Source: Mesonia mobilis DSM 19841
GTDB taxonomy: Bacteria > Bacteroidota > Bacteroidia > Flavobacteriales > Flavobacteriaceae
DNA length: 64,000 nucleotides
Assembly (NCBI RefSeq): GCF_000423405.1
Contig: NZ_AUHX01000005.1
Span: 62,001-126,000 of the forward strand
Direction of reading: 5' to 3'
Shown: positions 54,637-63,888 of the stretch, piece by piece
Position numbering within the stretch: the first letter of the stretch is position 1
Layout of the letters: each line of letters begins with the position of its first letter
Translations under genes and position numbers: made by a program
The notes under the pieces: generated by a model
Database searches by the model: none
The model's input: the letters and a program-made list of their open reading frames with translations, nothing else
Told to the model about the DNA's origin: nothing

Positions 54637-57444
54637 ATGAAAAATAAAATACTTTCGGTCGTATTTATGCTCTTTGCAAGCTTTATATTTGCACAGCAGC
54701 AAAATGCAACCTTTACGCTCACTCCGGCACAATTTAACCCGGACGATCAGGTGACGATTACGGTTTCCGGAGTTAATTTATCAACTTGGGGTGTTTCAGA
54801 TCTTTATTTATGGACGTGGTTTTACGATCTAAACGATCAAAATCAGCAAGATTCTCCTACTAATGGAAGCTGGGGAAATTCAGATGAAGCGCAAAAATTC
54901 ACCGACAATGGTAACGGAACTTATTCGTTTACTTTCATTCCGCAAAACCTTTACGGTACTTCTAATATTGGTAGTATTGGGATGTTAGCAAAAGCTAAAG
55001 ATGGTAGTGGCGATAAAAAAACACAAGACCATTTTGTTGAAGTGGGTGTTTTTCAATTTAATTTAAACAGTCCTACCGATAATGTTACCATTTTAAATAG
55101 CGGAAATACGTTAAACATTGACGCATCGACTACCGTAAATGCCAATTTCGAATTATTTGCCAATGGTACAAGTATCGATACACAAAACAATCAACAATCA
55201 TACACTTACAATTACACGCTAACACAAGACACTAATTTTGAATTGGTAGCTACAGATCCTTCAACATCAAGTAGTTTAACGGCTACTTTTCAAGGAATTG
55301 TAACACCTAACCCAACTCAGGCTGCAGTTCCTGCAGGAATGGAAGACGGGATCAACTTCGACGCCAACAACCCGAACACGGCTACTTTAGTACTTTACGC
55401 ACCCGACAAAGATTTTGTTCACGTAATTGGCAACTTCAATAACTGGAGTATAGACAGTGATTATTTAATGAATTACGATGCTGCTCAAGAAAAGTATTGG
55501 ATAACTTTAAATAACTTAGACCAAACCGGTGACGATATTTTATTTCAATATTTAATCGATGGTGAAATTAATGTTGCAGACCCCTACTCGACTTTAATTT
55601 TATCTCCTTACGACGATCCTTTTATTTCGCAAAGTACTTTTGCAAACATTCCTGCATATCCTACCGGAATGACGACCGAAGCTATTTCTTGGATCAGAAG
55701 AAATGCTCCTTCTTATACTTGGCAAAACACCAATTTTACGCCACCGGCAAAAGAAGACTTAGTGATTTATGAGCTATTAATTCGTGATTTTGACGATGTA
55801 CAAAATTTCGATGCAGTTAAAAACAGATTAGATTACTTAGAAGATTTAGGAGTAAATGCTATTGAATTAATGCCGGTTTCAGAATTTGACGGAAACTTAA
55901 GCTGGGGATACAATCCTGCATTTCATATGGCATTAGATAAATATTACGGTAGCCCAGAAATGTTTAAAGAGTTTGTAGATGAATGTCACTCTCGTGGGAT
56001 CGCGGTAATTCTAGATGTTGTTTATAATCACGCTACAGGTCAAAGTCCGCTTTACAGAATGTATAACAATTGTGACGGTTGCACTGGTGGAATCGTTGCT
56101 ACAGATTCTCCATACTTTAATGTTTCTGCTACACATACCTACAGCGTTTTTAACGATTTTAATCACCAATCTCAAGCAACTAAAGATTATGTAAATAAAA
56201 CTGCTGAATATTGGATTGAAGAATTTCATATCGACGGTTACCGTTGGGATTTAACCAAAGGCTTCACCCAAAACTGTAGTGGAAACGAAAGTTGTACCAA
56301 TAGTTACCAAGCAGATCGTGTGCAGGTTTTAAAAGATTATGCCGATACACAATGGGCAGTAGATTCAGACTTTATGATCATTTTCGAACATTTAGGAAAT
56401 GGTACTTCTAGAGATGAAGAAATCGAGTGGTCTAACTATCGTTTAAGCGAAGGAAAAGGAATTATGTTCTGGAATAAACAAACAGAACCTTATAATGAAG
56501 CTACAATGGGATATCATAATTCATCTAATTTCTCAGATATTTCTTATGAAAATATTGGGCTTGCACAACCAATGAACGTAGGTTATATGGAAAGTCACGA
56601 TGAAGAGCGCCTAATGTTCAAAAACTTAGCTTATGGTAATAGCGATGGGTCTTACGATGTTACCGATCTTTCTACCGCATTGGATCGTATGGAAACTGCC
56701 GGAGCATTTTTCTTTACCGTTCCGGGTCCTAAAATGATTTGGCAGTTTGGAGAATTAGGTTACGATACGAGTATTTTTACGTGTACCGATGGTACTATTC
56801 CTAATGATGACAGTTGTAAACTTTCTGAAAAACCAGACGGTTGGGATTTCTTAACAGAAACCGATCGTACAGATCTTTATGATGCTTATGCGCAAATGAT
56901 CGCTTTGAAAAAATCAAATGAAATTTTTGCAACCGGAAGCATCGATATGAATGTTGGGAATAGCAACGGACTTAAATCTATTCACCTAGAAAATACAAGC
57001 GCAACAGGAACAGAACTTCAATACGTAACCATTATTGGTAATTTTGGAGTAACCACGCAAAGTATAGATCCTGCATTTCAAGAAACAGGAACTTGGTATA
57101 ATCTAATGACTGGTAATACTTATCAAGTAAATAATACCAACAGTACTATTTCTTTAGCGCCGGGTGAATATTTTATCTATGGTAATGAAGAAGCTAATTT
57201 AAGTAACACTTCTTTTGAAGCCTCAACGATTAGCCTTTACCCTAACCCAGCAAACGGAAGTATTTATTTATCTGAAGAAGTAAACAGTATTCATATTTAC
57301 GATATTACCGGTAAGCAAATTCTTACTAAAGAAAACATTCGCCCTAACCAAGCGATCGATGTTTCAGCTTTCCATAAAGGAATTTACCTTGTTCAATTAG
57401 AACAAAACGGAAATACAATCCAAAAGAAATTAGTGGTCAACTAA
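54637..57444 (+). CDS. Type IX-secreted GH13 alpha-amylase
   Basis: A 935-residue multidomain enzyme. Signal peptide about 1-19 (ending IFAQ); an N-terminal beta-domain (about 22-130) opening ATFTLTPAQFNPDDQVTITVSG; an Ig-like linker; a CBM48-like region at about 250-340 (ATLVLYAPDKDFVHVIGNFNNWSI); the GH13 barrel with DVVYNHATGQ, the nucleophile in DGYRWDLTKGF, acid/base Glu in MIIFEHLG and Asp in MESHDEERL. The last 75 residues (ISLYPNPANGSIYLSEEVNSIHIYDITGKQI to the end) are a type IX sorting domain. It should degrade starch at or outside the cell surface. Confidence 0.95.
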   Translation: MKNKILSVVFMLFASFIFAQQQNATFTLTPAQFNPDDQVTITVSGVNLSTWGVSDLYLWTWFYDLNDQNQQDSPTNGSWGNSDEAQKFTDNGNGTYSFTFIPQNLYGTSNIGSIGMLAKAKDGSGDKKTQDHFVEVGVFQFNLNSPTDNVTILNSGNTLNIDASTTVNANFELFANGTSIDTQNNQQSYTYNYTLTQDTNFELVATDPSTSSSLTATFQGIVTPNPTQAAVPAGMEDGINFDANNPNTATLVLYAPDKDFVHVIGNFNNWSIDSDYLMNYDAAQEKYWITLNNLDQTGDDILFQYLIDGEINVADPYSTLILSPYDDPFISQSTFANIPAYPTGMTTEAISWIRRNAPSYTWQNTNFTPPAKEDLVIYELLIRDFDDVQNFDAVKNRLDYLEDLGVNAIELMPVSEFDGNLSWGYNPAFHMALDKYYGSPEMFKEFVDECHSRGIAVILDVVYNHATGQSPLYRMYNNCDGCTGGIVATDSPYFNVSATHTYSVFNDFNHQSQATKDYVNKTAEYWIEEFHIDGYRWDLTKGFTQNCSGNESCTNSYQADRVQVLKDYADTQWAVDSDFMIIFEHLGNGTSRDEEIEWSNYRLSEGKGIMFWNKQTEPYNEATMGYHNSSNFSDISYENIGLAQPMNVGYMESHDEERLMFKNLAYGNSDGSYDVTDLSTALDRMETAGAFFFTVPGPKMIWQFGELGYDTSIFTCTDGTIPNDDSCKLSEKPDGWDFLTETDRTDLYDAYAQMIALKKSNEIFATGSIDMNVGNSNGLKSIHLENTSATGTELQYVTIIGNFGVTTQSIDPAFQETGTWYNLMTGNTYQVNNTNSTISLAPGEYFIYGNEEANLSNTSFEASTISLYPNPANGSIYLSEEVNSIHIYDITGKQILTKENIRPNQAIDVSAFHKGIYLVQLEQNGNTIQKKLVVN

Positions 57445-57463
57445 GTTAACAGATGTTAGCCAA

Positions 57464-57496
57464 AAAAAGGAGAAGTTCAAAAAGCTTCTCCTTTTT
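57464..57496. terminator. Bidirectional terminator after the secreted amylase
   Basis: A perfect 12-bp stem (57464-57475 with 57485-57496), 9-nt loop, with A and T tracts built into the ends, between the amylase gene and the converging DUF885 gene. Confidence 0.88.
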
Positions 57497-57520
57497 ATTT
57501 ATATATATTTTTTCTAAAGT

Positions 57521-59359
57521 TTATGCTGCGGAAGCATTTTTCGCTTCAATATAATCTTCTACCAGTTTTTCTAACACATCGAGTGGCACTACTCCATTGG
57601 TTAAAATAACATCGTGAAATTCTCGGATATCAAAATCTTCTCCTAAGGCTTTTTTGGCTTTTGCGCGTAAACTTAAAATTTTGATCATTCCTATTTTATA
57701 AGATGTCGCTTGTCCCGGTAATACAATATGGCGGTCAACCATTTTTATACAATCACTTTCTGCGTTTGGCGTATTATCTTTATAAAACTGAATTGCTTGT
57801 TCGCGTGTCCATTTTTTGGCGTGAATACCGGTATCGACTACCAAACGGCAAGCGCGCCAAAGTTCTGCGGTTAACCTACCAAAATCTGAATAAGGATCTT
57901 TGTAATACCCGATCTCTTTTGGTAATAATTCGCTATACAAACCCCAACCTTCAATATAAGCGCCATAAAATAAATGTTTTCTAAATTCTGGCATACTCTC
58001 TAACTCTTGCGCAATAGCAATTTGCATATGATGCCCGGGAATCCCTTCGTGATAAGCCAAAGCTTCCATTTGGTATTTAGAAACGGCTTTCATATCGTAA
58101 AGATTTACATAATACGTTCCTGGGCGAGAACCATCTAATGCGGGACGCTGGTAAAAAGCAATTCCTGCACTTTTTTCTCGAAAAGCTTCGACCGGTTTCA
58201 CCACTAATTCTGCTTCGGGTTGCGTGATAAATAATTCATCTAAATTAGAACGCATCTTGTCAATAATCGAAGTTGCCTTTTTTAAATAAGCGGCTTTTCC
58301 GTTTTCACTTTGCTCGTAGTAAAACTGCTCGTCTTCTTTCATAAACTTGAAAAAATCTTGCAGCGATCCTTCAAAATCTACTTTTTTCATGATCGTTTCC
58401 ATCTCTTTATGAATACGATCGACTTCTTCTAAACCTACTTTATGAATTTCATCTGCAGAAAGATGCGTAGTCGTGTAATAGTTTAATCGGTTTTGGTAAT
58501 ACTCATCTCCTTTTGGGAATTTCCAAACCCCGTGATCTGCCGTCGCGCGCTGATCTTCATCTAATAAAGTTTGTATTAAACTTTCGTAAGCCGGCTGTAC
58601 ATTTTCTTTCAATACTTTCTTGGCTTGCGCTAATAATTCTTTTTTCTTTTCTTTTGAAATTTCTAGCGCAGTTATTTTATCTGAAAAATCTTGTAGCAAC
58701 ACACTATTCTCTTTTGAATCGCTAAAAGGTTTACCGGTAATCACGTTTTTAGAATCTTCTAAAACTTTGGTAAATACGAATTTTGGAGGCAAAACTCCAT
58801 TTTTCTCTCGTATTTGCATGGTTTTAATAATATCTTCAAAAACCTTTTGCATCCCTTTTAAACGCTCAATATAAGCGGTTGCATCTGCTACAGAATCGAT
58901 TCGATGTTGATTGATTAGAAACGCCGGAAGACTCGAATGATAACCGCCCATCTGGTTAATAGGATAATCGTAAAAACGGAATTTATAATCGTTAATTTCT
59001 GTTTCTAATTCTCGACGCATGAGTTGATAGCTCAACTTTTCTGACTTAGAAAGTGCATTTACATTAATACTATCTTTTAAGTACGTTAAGCGCTTTTTCG
59101 CTTTTTCTAGATCTTTTGGATATTTAGTATGCGAAAAATCGTCCCATTGTCCATAATCGGTTTTTAAACCAATTTGGGTTTGCATCATAGGTGAGTCTTC
59201 TAGATCTTCTTGATAAACTTTATCGAAAAAAGCCTGTAACTGTTGAGACTCTTGCTCAATTTCTGCAGTATTCATTTCACTTTTTTTGGGCTTTTCTTTA
59301 CAAGAGATCAGCAGCCCAAAAACAGCAAAAAATAAGATAAGTTTTAGCTTCAGTTTCAT
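57521..59359 (-). CDS. DUF885 lipoprotein, probable zinc peptidase
   Basis: A 612-residue lipoprotein (lipobox LLISC, Cys20, then KEKPKK). The DUF885 hallmark YHEGIPGHHMQIA lies near 430-442, a HExxxH-like metal site, preceded by RPALDGSRPGTYYVNLYDM and followed by YIEGWGLYSELL. The C-terminal GQATSYKIGMIKILSLRAKAKKALG is also typical. Members look like helical metallo-peptidases related to carboxypeptidase M32. Probably a periplasmic or outer-membrane peptidase. It lies 6 nt after the CocE-type gene on the same strand, suggesting a peptide-processing pair. Confidence 0.9.
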   Translation of the reverse strand: MKLKLKLILFFAVFGLLISCKEKPKKSEMNTAEIEQESQQLQAFFDKVYQEDLEDSPMMQTQIGLKTDYGQWDDFSHTKYPKDLEKAKKRLTYLKDSINVNALSKSEKLSYQLMRRELETEINDYKFRFYDYPINQMGGYHSSLPAFLINQHRIDSVADATAYIERLKGMQKVFEDIIKTMQIREKNGVLPPKFVFTKVLEDSKNVITGKPFSDSKENSVLLQDFSDKITALEISKEKKKELLAQAKKVLKENVQPAYESLIQTLLDEDQRATADHGVWKFPKGDEYYQNRLNYYTTTHLSADEIHKVGLEEVDRIHKEMETIMKKVDFEGSLQDFFKFMKEDEQFYYEQSENGKAAYLKKATSIIDKMRSNLDELFITQPEAELVVKPVEAFREKSAGIAFYQRPALDGSRPGTYYVNLYDMKAVSKYQMEALAYHEGIPGHHMQIAIAQELESMPEFRKHLFYGAYIEGWGLYSELLPKEIGYYKDPYSDFGRLTAELWRACRLVVDTGIHAKKWTREQAIQFYKDNTPNAESDCIKMVDRHIVLPGQATSYKIGMIKILSLRAKAKKALGEDFDIREFHDVILTNGVVPLDVLEKLVEDYIEAKNASAA

Positions 59360-59365
59360 TTGATA

Positions 59366-61222
59366 TTATTTTTCCAAGACCGTAAATTCTATAGAAGAAT
59401 CTCCAAAAACGGTATGGGTTTGTTTTTTATAATCGCTTTTTTCAGCATTAAAAATATTCGGTACAAACGTCTGCGGGTTCAAATTGATTAAAGGAAACCA
59501 CGTACTCTGTACTTGTATTTGGATTTTATGTCCTTTTTTAAAAGTATGATAAATTCCCTGTAAAGTGAAATCGATATCTGTTTTTTGATTTGGGACACTC
59601 GCTTCCGCTTTTTCGAATCCGTTTCTAAATCTTGCCGGTAAAACTTCGCTACGCACCATCATGTGATAATTCGACATTTTTAAATGGTCTTGTACTTCTT
59701 CCGTATCTTCTGCATCGGCAGGATAAACATCGACTACTTTCACGACCCAATCTGCATCGGTTCCTGTGGTAGCAACATTTAACTTCGCTTCGATCTCGCC
59801 GGCCATCGTGATATCTTCTTCCAACACTTCAGTCTCAAAAACCAAAACATCGGGTCTTCTGGCCGCAAAACGTTGGTCGTCAGTCATGTATTTTCTTGGC
59901 GTAAATACAATTTTAATATCTTCTGAATATGGAACCGGTTTTTTGGGATCGCTCACAAATTTGTTTTCGAAAGCCTTATTCGGTAAAGATTTTAATTGCT
60001 GATTTTCTCCTAAATAGTAAGTTTTCTTTTTAGTGGCTTTTGGTGGCCAAGCTTCAAAAGATGCCCATTCGTGACTTCCGGTATCGAACATCATCGCTTC
60101 CGGTAGTGGCGAGTTTTTCGGTTTTCCTTCTTCTTTCAGAAAGTAATTAAAGAAAACTGTTTCTACATCTTTTTGGTAATTTTCAGAAAGATCGTCACCA
60201 AAATAAACGTTACCAACGGCTTGTCGCTTAGAAGTTCTTGCCCAATCGCCGTGACTCCAAGGTCCGTAAACGATCGTGTTGTAATTGTTGCTATTTTCTT
60301 CAATCGCTTTATAACTTTGGAATGGACCGTATAGATCTTCCGCATCAAAAAAACCACCAACGTACATTACAGCAGTTTTAATTTTTTCATTCTTTAAATG
60401 CTGAATAAGTCCACGGTCTTGCCAAAACTTATCGTAATTAGGATGATCGCTTAACTGATCCCAAAAAAAGTTATCGGGATAATATTCATCTAATTGATTG
60501 ATCGGCGTATGATCTAAAAAGAATTGGTATTGATCTTTACTAGGTAGTTTTGGGAACGTGTACCAAGATTCTGTAGTTGGTGCTTCAGTTTGATTACCAA
60601 ACAAAGCCGTTGCCATAAAATAACTTAATAAATACGCACCGTTGTGATGAAAATCGTCAAAAAAGAAATCTGAAATACTTGCTTGTGGTGAAGCGGCTTT
60701 CAAGGCCGGGTGACCAGAAAGTAACGAGTATGACGTGTAAAAACCAGGATAAGAAATTCCCCAAGTTCCTACGTTACCATTATTGTTTTCTACATTATTG
60801 ATTAACCATTCGATCGTATCATAAGTATCGCTGGCTTCATCGATCTCTTTTCCTTTTTTTTTCGGAATAAATGGTCGCATATTATCATAATCGCCTTCAC
60901 TCATCCAACGACCACGAACATCTTGATAAACTATAATGTTTCCTTCTTTCATTAAAAACTCGTTCGGACCAATTTTCGAGCGAAATTCTCCTTCACCATA
61001 AGGTCGCGAACTATAAGGCGTTCGCTGCATTATGATCGGATATTCTTGCGAAGTATCTTTTGGTGAATAAATGGTGGTATGTAATTTTATACCGTCGCGC
61101 ATCTCGATATCGACTTCTTGTTTGGTATAATGATCTTCTACTTTATAGTCACTTTGAGCAACTAACTGAAGTGAAAAAAAGGCAATAAATACTAGGGTAA
61201 AATTTTTTAAGTGGGTGTTCAT
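59366..61222 (-). CDS. Exported CocE/NonD-family hydrolase
   Basis: A 618-residue protein with a signal peptide (about 1-22, ending LVAQ). The alpha/beta-hydrolase part has MRDGIKLHTTIYSPKD, the nucleophile elbow GTWGISYPGFYTSY with Ser near 153, and a VYGPWSHGDW His region. A C-terminal jelly-roll (X-Pro dipeptidyl-peptidase C-domain-like) follows with EAKLNVATTGTDADWVVKVVDVYP and HKIQIQVQSTWFP. This layout fits cocaine esterase, alpha-amino-acid ester hydrolase and Xaa-Pro dipeptidyl-peptidase relatives. The substrate is probably a peptide or amino acid ester. It leads a two-gene operon with the DUF885 gene. Confidence 0.91.
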   Translation of the reverse strand: MNTHLKNFTLVFIAFFSLQLVAQSDYKVEDHYTKQEVDIEMRDGIKLHTTIYSPKDTSQEYPIIMQRTPYSSRPYGEGEFRSKIGPNEFLMKEGNIIVYQDVRGRWMSEGDYDNMRPFIPKKKGKEIDEASDTYDTIEWLINNVENNNGNVGTWGISYPGFYTSYSLLSGHPALKAASPQASISDFFFDDFHHNGAYLLSYFMATALFGNQTEAPTTESWYTFPKLPSKDQYQFFLDHTPINQLDEYYPDNFFWDQLSDHPNYDKFWQDRGLIQHLKNEKIKTAVMYVGGFFDAEDLYGPFQSYKAIEENSNNYNTIVYGPWSHGDWARTSKRQAVGNVYFGDDLSENYQKDVETVFFNYFLKEEGKPKNSPLPEAMMFDTGSHEWASFEAWPPKATKKKTYYLGENQQLKSLPNKAFENKFVSDPKKPVPYSEDIKIVFTPRKYMTDDQRFAARRPDVLVFETEVLEEDITMAGEIEAKLNVATTGTDADWVVKVVDVYPADAEDTEEVQDHLKMSNYHMMVRSEVLPARFRNGFEKAEASVPNQKTDIDFTLQGIYHTFKKGHKIQIQVQSTWFPLINLNPQTFVPNIFNAEKSDYKKQTHTVFGDSSIEFTVLEK

Positions 61223-61404
61223 TCAATTTATTTTTTTAGAAATCGCTTAAAGATAGTACAAATTAGATTCACAAAAAATCCCTTGTTTAGAGTGGTAAGC
61301 GTTAACCAATTCATTTTAAAATGATTAAAATTTAATATTAGTACTTATTTTTTATAAAATATTAACTAATTTAGAAGTGTTAAAATCAATAATAAACGAT
61401 CATT

Positions 61405-61992
61405 ATGAAAAAATCTTTTTCGCTTTATGCTTTTTTAATTTTAATTTCTTTTGCCGTGTTAAGCTGCGGACAAAAAGTTACTCGTGTGAGTGAAGATACC
61501 GTTACCGATCTTAGCGGTAGATGGAACGACACCGATTCTCGTCTTACTGCAGAAGAAATTACCAGTGAGATGATGGCTCACCCTTGGTACAACACGTATA
61601 TTTCTCAAAACGGTGGCGAAGTGCCTGTACTTATTGTTGGGATGATCACCAATAAATCGCACGAACATATTGCTACCGAAACTTTTTCTAAAGACATTGA
61701 GAAAGCCGTAATTAATAGCAGTAGAATGCGCTTGGTACAAGCCGGAGCAATGCGTGAAGAAATTAGAGCAGAACGTGCAGACCAGCAAAATTACTCTTCA
61801 GCTTCTAGTATGAAAAGTTTTGGTTTAGAGCAAGGAGCAGACTTTATGTTACAAGGTACGATCAATTCGATCGTCGATCAATACAAAAAAGATAAAACCA
61901 TTTACTACCAAGTAGATTTAGAATTAACTAATTTAGAGACCAACGAAAAAGTTTGGATTGGTGATAAAAAAATCAAGAAGCTAGTTAACTAA
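61405..61992 (+). CDS. LpoB-like lipoprotein (penicillin-binding protein activator family)
   Basis: A 195-residue lipoprotein: lipobox VLSC, Cys21. The mature part follows the LpoB/YcfM fold: DLSGRWNDTDSRLTAEEITSEMM, VPVLIVGMITNKSHEHIATETFSKDIEKAVINSSRMRLVQAGAMREEIRAERADQ and GADFMLQGTINSIVDQYKKDKTIYYQVDLELTNLETNEKVWIGDKKIKK. In E. coli, LpoB is an outer-membrane lipoprotein that reaches through the peptidoglycan to switch on PBP1b. Here the long disordered linker of E. coli LpoB is missing. It starts a three-gene run with a COG3014-like gene. Confidence 0.88.
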   Translation: MKKSFSLYAFLILISFAVLSCGQKVTRVSEDTVTDLSGRWNDTDSRLTAEEITSEMMAHPWYNTYISQNGGEVPVLIVGMITNKSHEHIATETFSKDIEKAVINSSRMRLVQAGAMREEIRAERADQQNYSSASSMKSFGLEQGADFMLQGTINSIVDQYKKDKTIYYQVDLELTNLETNEKVWIGDKKIKKLVN

Positions 61993-62003
61993 GCCTAATT
62001 TTT

Positions 62004-63491
62004 ATGCGCATACCAACCAAAATTTGGTTTCAAAGTCTTTCCGTAGGAGTTTTTATCTTTTGTTTAAATTCCTGCGGAATCACTTATAACGATCGTTCTT
62101 ACGAATTTCAAAATGAGGTTTATTATCGAAATTTCGGGAAAGCGGCCACATTGATCGAAGACAATAAATTTCTTTCTATAAAAAGAAACCGCCTACTCTA
62201 CCTGATGGAAAAGGGAAAAGTAGAACATATGAACGGTAATTATAAAGAAAGTAATCATCTCTTCGAAGAAGCCTATATTTTAATTGACGACAGAATTAAC
62301 ACCAATGCCGGCCAGGCAGTTGCAGCCAAACTCACCAACCCAATGGCAGCGCCTTATAAAGGTGAAGATTTTGAAAAAGTAATGATTCATTACTATATGG
62401 CGCTCAATTATTTTCAATTAGGAATGCCTAATGAAGCTTTGGTGGAAGCAAAACGTATCAATATTAAACTGCTTGAACTCAACCAAAAATATAAGAAGAA
62501 CAAAAATAAATATACCGAAGACGCTTTTGCGCAAATACTTCAAGGACTTTTATATGAAGCGACCGGCGATATTAATAATGCTTTTATCGCTTACCGTAAT
62601 GCTGAAAAATTATATGCTGGAAACGATAATTCTTATTACGGAGTGCAAATTCCGCTTCAATTACAAAAAGATTTAGTTAGAACTGCTAAACAATTAGGTT
62701 TTACACAAGAATACCAAACCTATAGCAAACAATTTAATTTAACTGCGGAAGAAATTACTTCGCATCCTGCCGAAGCAGTTATTTTCTGGGAAAACGGTTT
62801 AGGACCTGCAAAAGATCAAACTCAAATTACTGCGGTAGATGGAGCTTTTGTAGCGGTCGATGATGCTGAAAATTCAATTTTTATTCCCATCCCACCGGGA
62901 ACAAATTTGGGTATAACTTCTATTGCCATCCCAAAATATGTACAACGAGAAAGTTTTTATAAAGGTGCTCGATTAAAGTTTAATAACCAACAAACCAACT
63001 TTCAGTTAGTAGAAGATTTTTATCCTATTGCAAAGCAAACTTTGCACGATAGAATGTTACGAGAAGCGGTAGATATTGCTTTACGACTCGGCGCAAAAAA
63101 AGCTACCAGCGCAGGTTTAGGTGCGATTGCAAAAGAACTTTTAGGCGATGATGCAGAAGGTATCGTTAAAGCCGGAGCAGATATTGCCGGTGCCGCCACC
63201 GAAAAAGCAGATACGCGAAATTGGCAAACTTTACCGGCAACGATTAGTTATGCGCGAGTTCCTTTAACTGAAAAGGAAAACAATACTTTTATTATTGAAA
63301 AATACGGAATGGCTACCGATAGTGATACTATTTCAATTCCGTATAAAAAAGGTTTGCAACTCGTAAGTTATTTTGATGTAGGAAAAGCAACAATGAATTA
63401 TGTAAAACCTCAATTTAAAGTTCAACAAGATGAAGTTGAAAAGAAAGCGGTAACAGCCAAAGATTCTACTTCAACACAAAAAATTAAATAA
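62004..63491 (+). CDS. COG3014-like lipoprotein with TPR-like N-terminal half
   Basis: A 495-residue lipoprotein: lipobox LNSC with Cys24. The N-terminal half (about 35-225) is helical with TPR-like pairs (LLYLMEKGKVEHMNGNYKESNHLFEEAYILI, VMIHYYMALNYFQLGMPNEALVEAKRIN and FAQILQGLLYEATGDINNAFIAYRNAEKLY). The C-terminal half is beta-rich, with a hydrophobic Gly/Ala stretch GAKKATSAGLGAIAKELLGDD. This resembles COG3014, found next to LpoB genes in Gammaproteobacteria as far as I recall. Role unknown, probably an envelope partner of the preceding gene, 11 nt upstream. Confidence 0.8.
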   Translation: MRIPTKIWFQSLSVGVFIFCLNSCGITYNDRSYEFQNEVYYRNFGKAATLIEDNKFLSIKRNRLLYLMEKGKVEHMNGNYKESNHLFEEAYILIDDRINTNAGQAVAAKLTNPMAAPYKGEDFEKVMIHYYMALNYFQLGMPNEALVEAKRINIKLLELNQKYKKNKNKYTEDAFAQILQGLLYEATGDINNAFIAYRNAEKLYAGNDNSYYGVQIPLQLQKDLVRTAKQLGFTQEYQTYSKQFNLTAEEITSHPAEAVIFWENGLGPAKDQTQITAVDGAFVAVDDAENSIFIPIPPGTNLGITSIAIPKYVQRESFYKGARLKFNNQQTNFQLVEDFYPIAKQTLHDRMLREAVDIALRLGAKKATSAGLGAIAKELLGDDAEGIVKAGADIAGAATEKADTRNWQTLPATISYARVPLTEKENNTFIIEKYGMATDSDTISIPYKKGLQLVSYFDVGKATMNYVKPQFKVQQDEVEKKAVTAKDSTSTQKIK

Positions 63492-63493
63492 GT

Positions 63494-63886
63494 ATGAAGT
63501 TAAAATTACGCGATTTATTGATGGTAAGCGCCATTTTATTCTTAGGGTTTATCGCTTATTCTAATTTTAGTACGCTTGCTAAAAACTGGACTTCTACCAA
63601 CTGCTACAAAAACATTCAGTATCGATTAGTGCAAGACGGTAAAAAAGGTAAGCGTTTTCGTTGGAAACTTCAGTTTAAAAATAATTATCATCAATTAGTG
63701 ACCTTTAATTACGGAATTACTGAAGAAGAAAATAACTTCTTAACCAACCAACGTAAAACATTACAGGCTCACCAAACGAGTGAACCTGTAGAGATTTATA
63801 CCGATCAGCAAAAATTTTATGTATTGGTAGACGGCTTAAGTTTTGAAGTTAGCGGCCATCCGACCGAACCTTGTGATACCGAATAA
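63494..63886 (+). CDS. Small membrane-anchored protein, third gene of the LpoB/COG3014 run
   Basis: A 130-residue protein with one N-terminal hydrophobic segment (about 8-23, VSAILFLGFIAYSNF) and no clear cleavage site, so probably anchored in the inner membrane. The rest is a small beta-rich domain (QYRLVQDGKKGKRFRWKLQFKNNYHQLVTFNYGIT) with two cysteines (in TNCYKN near the start and EPCDTE at the end) that could form a disulfide. I do not recognise the family. It begins 2 nt after the COG3014-like gene and is surely co-transcribed. Confidence 0.7.
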   Translation: MKLKLRDLLMVSAILFLGFIAYSNFSTLAKNWTSTNCYKNIQYRLVQDGKKGKRFRWKLQFKNNYHQLVTFNYGITEEENNFLTNQRKTLQAHQTSEPVEIYTDQQKFYVLVDGLSFEVSGHPTEPCDTE

Positions 63887-63888
63887 AT

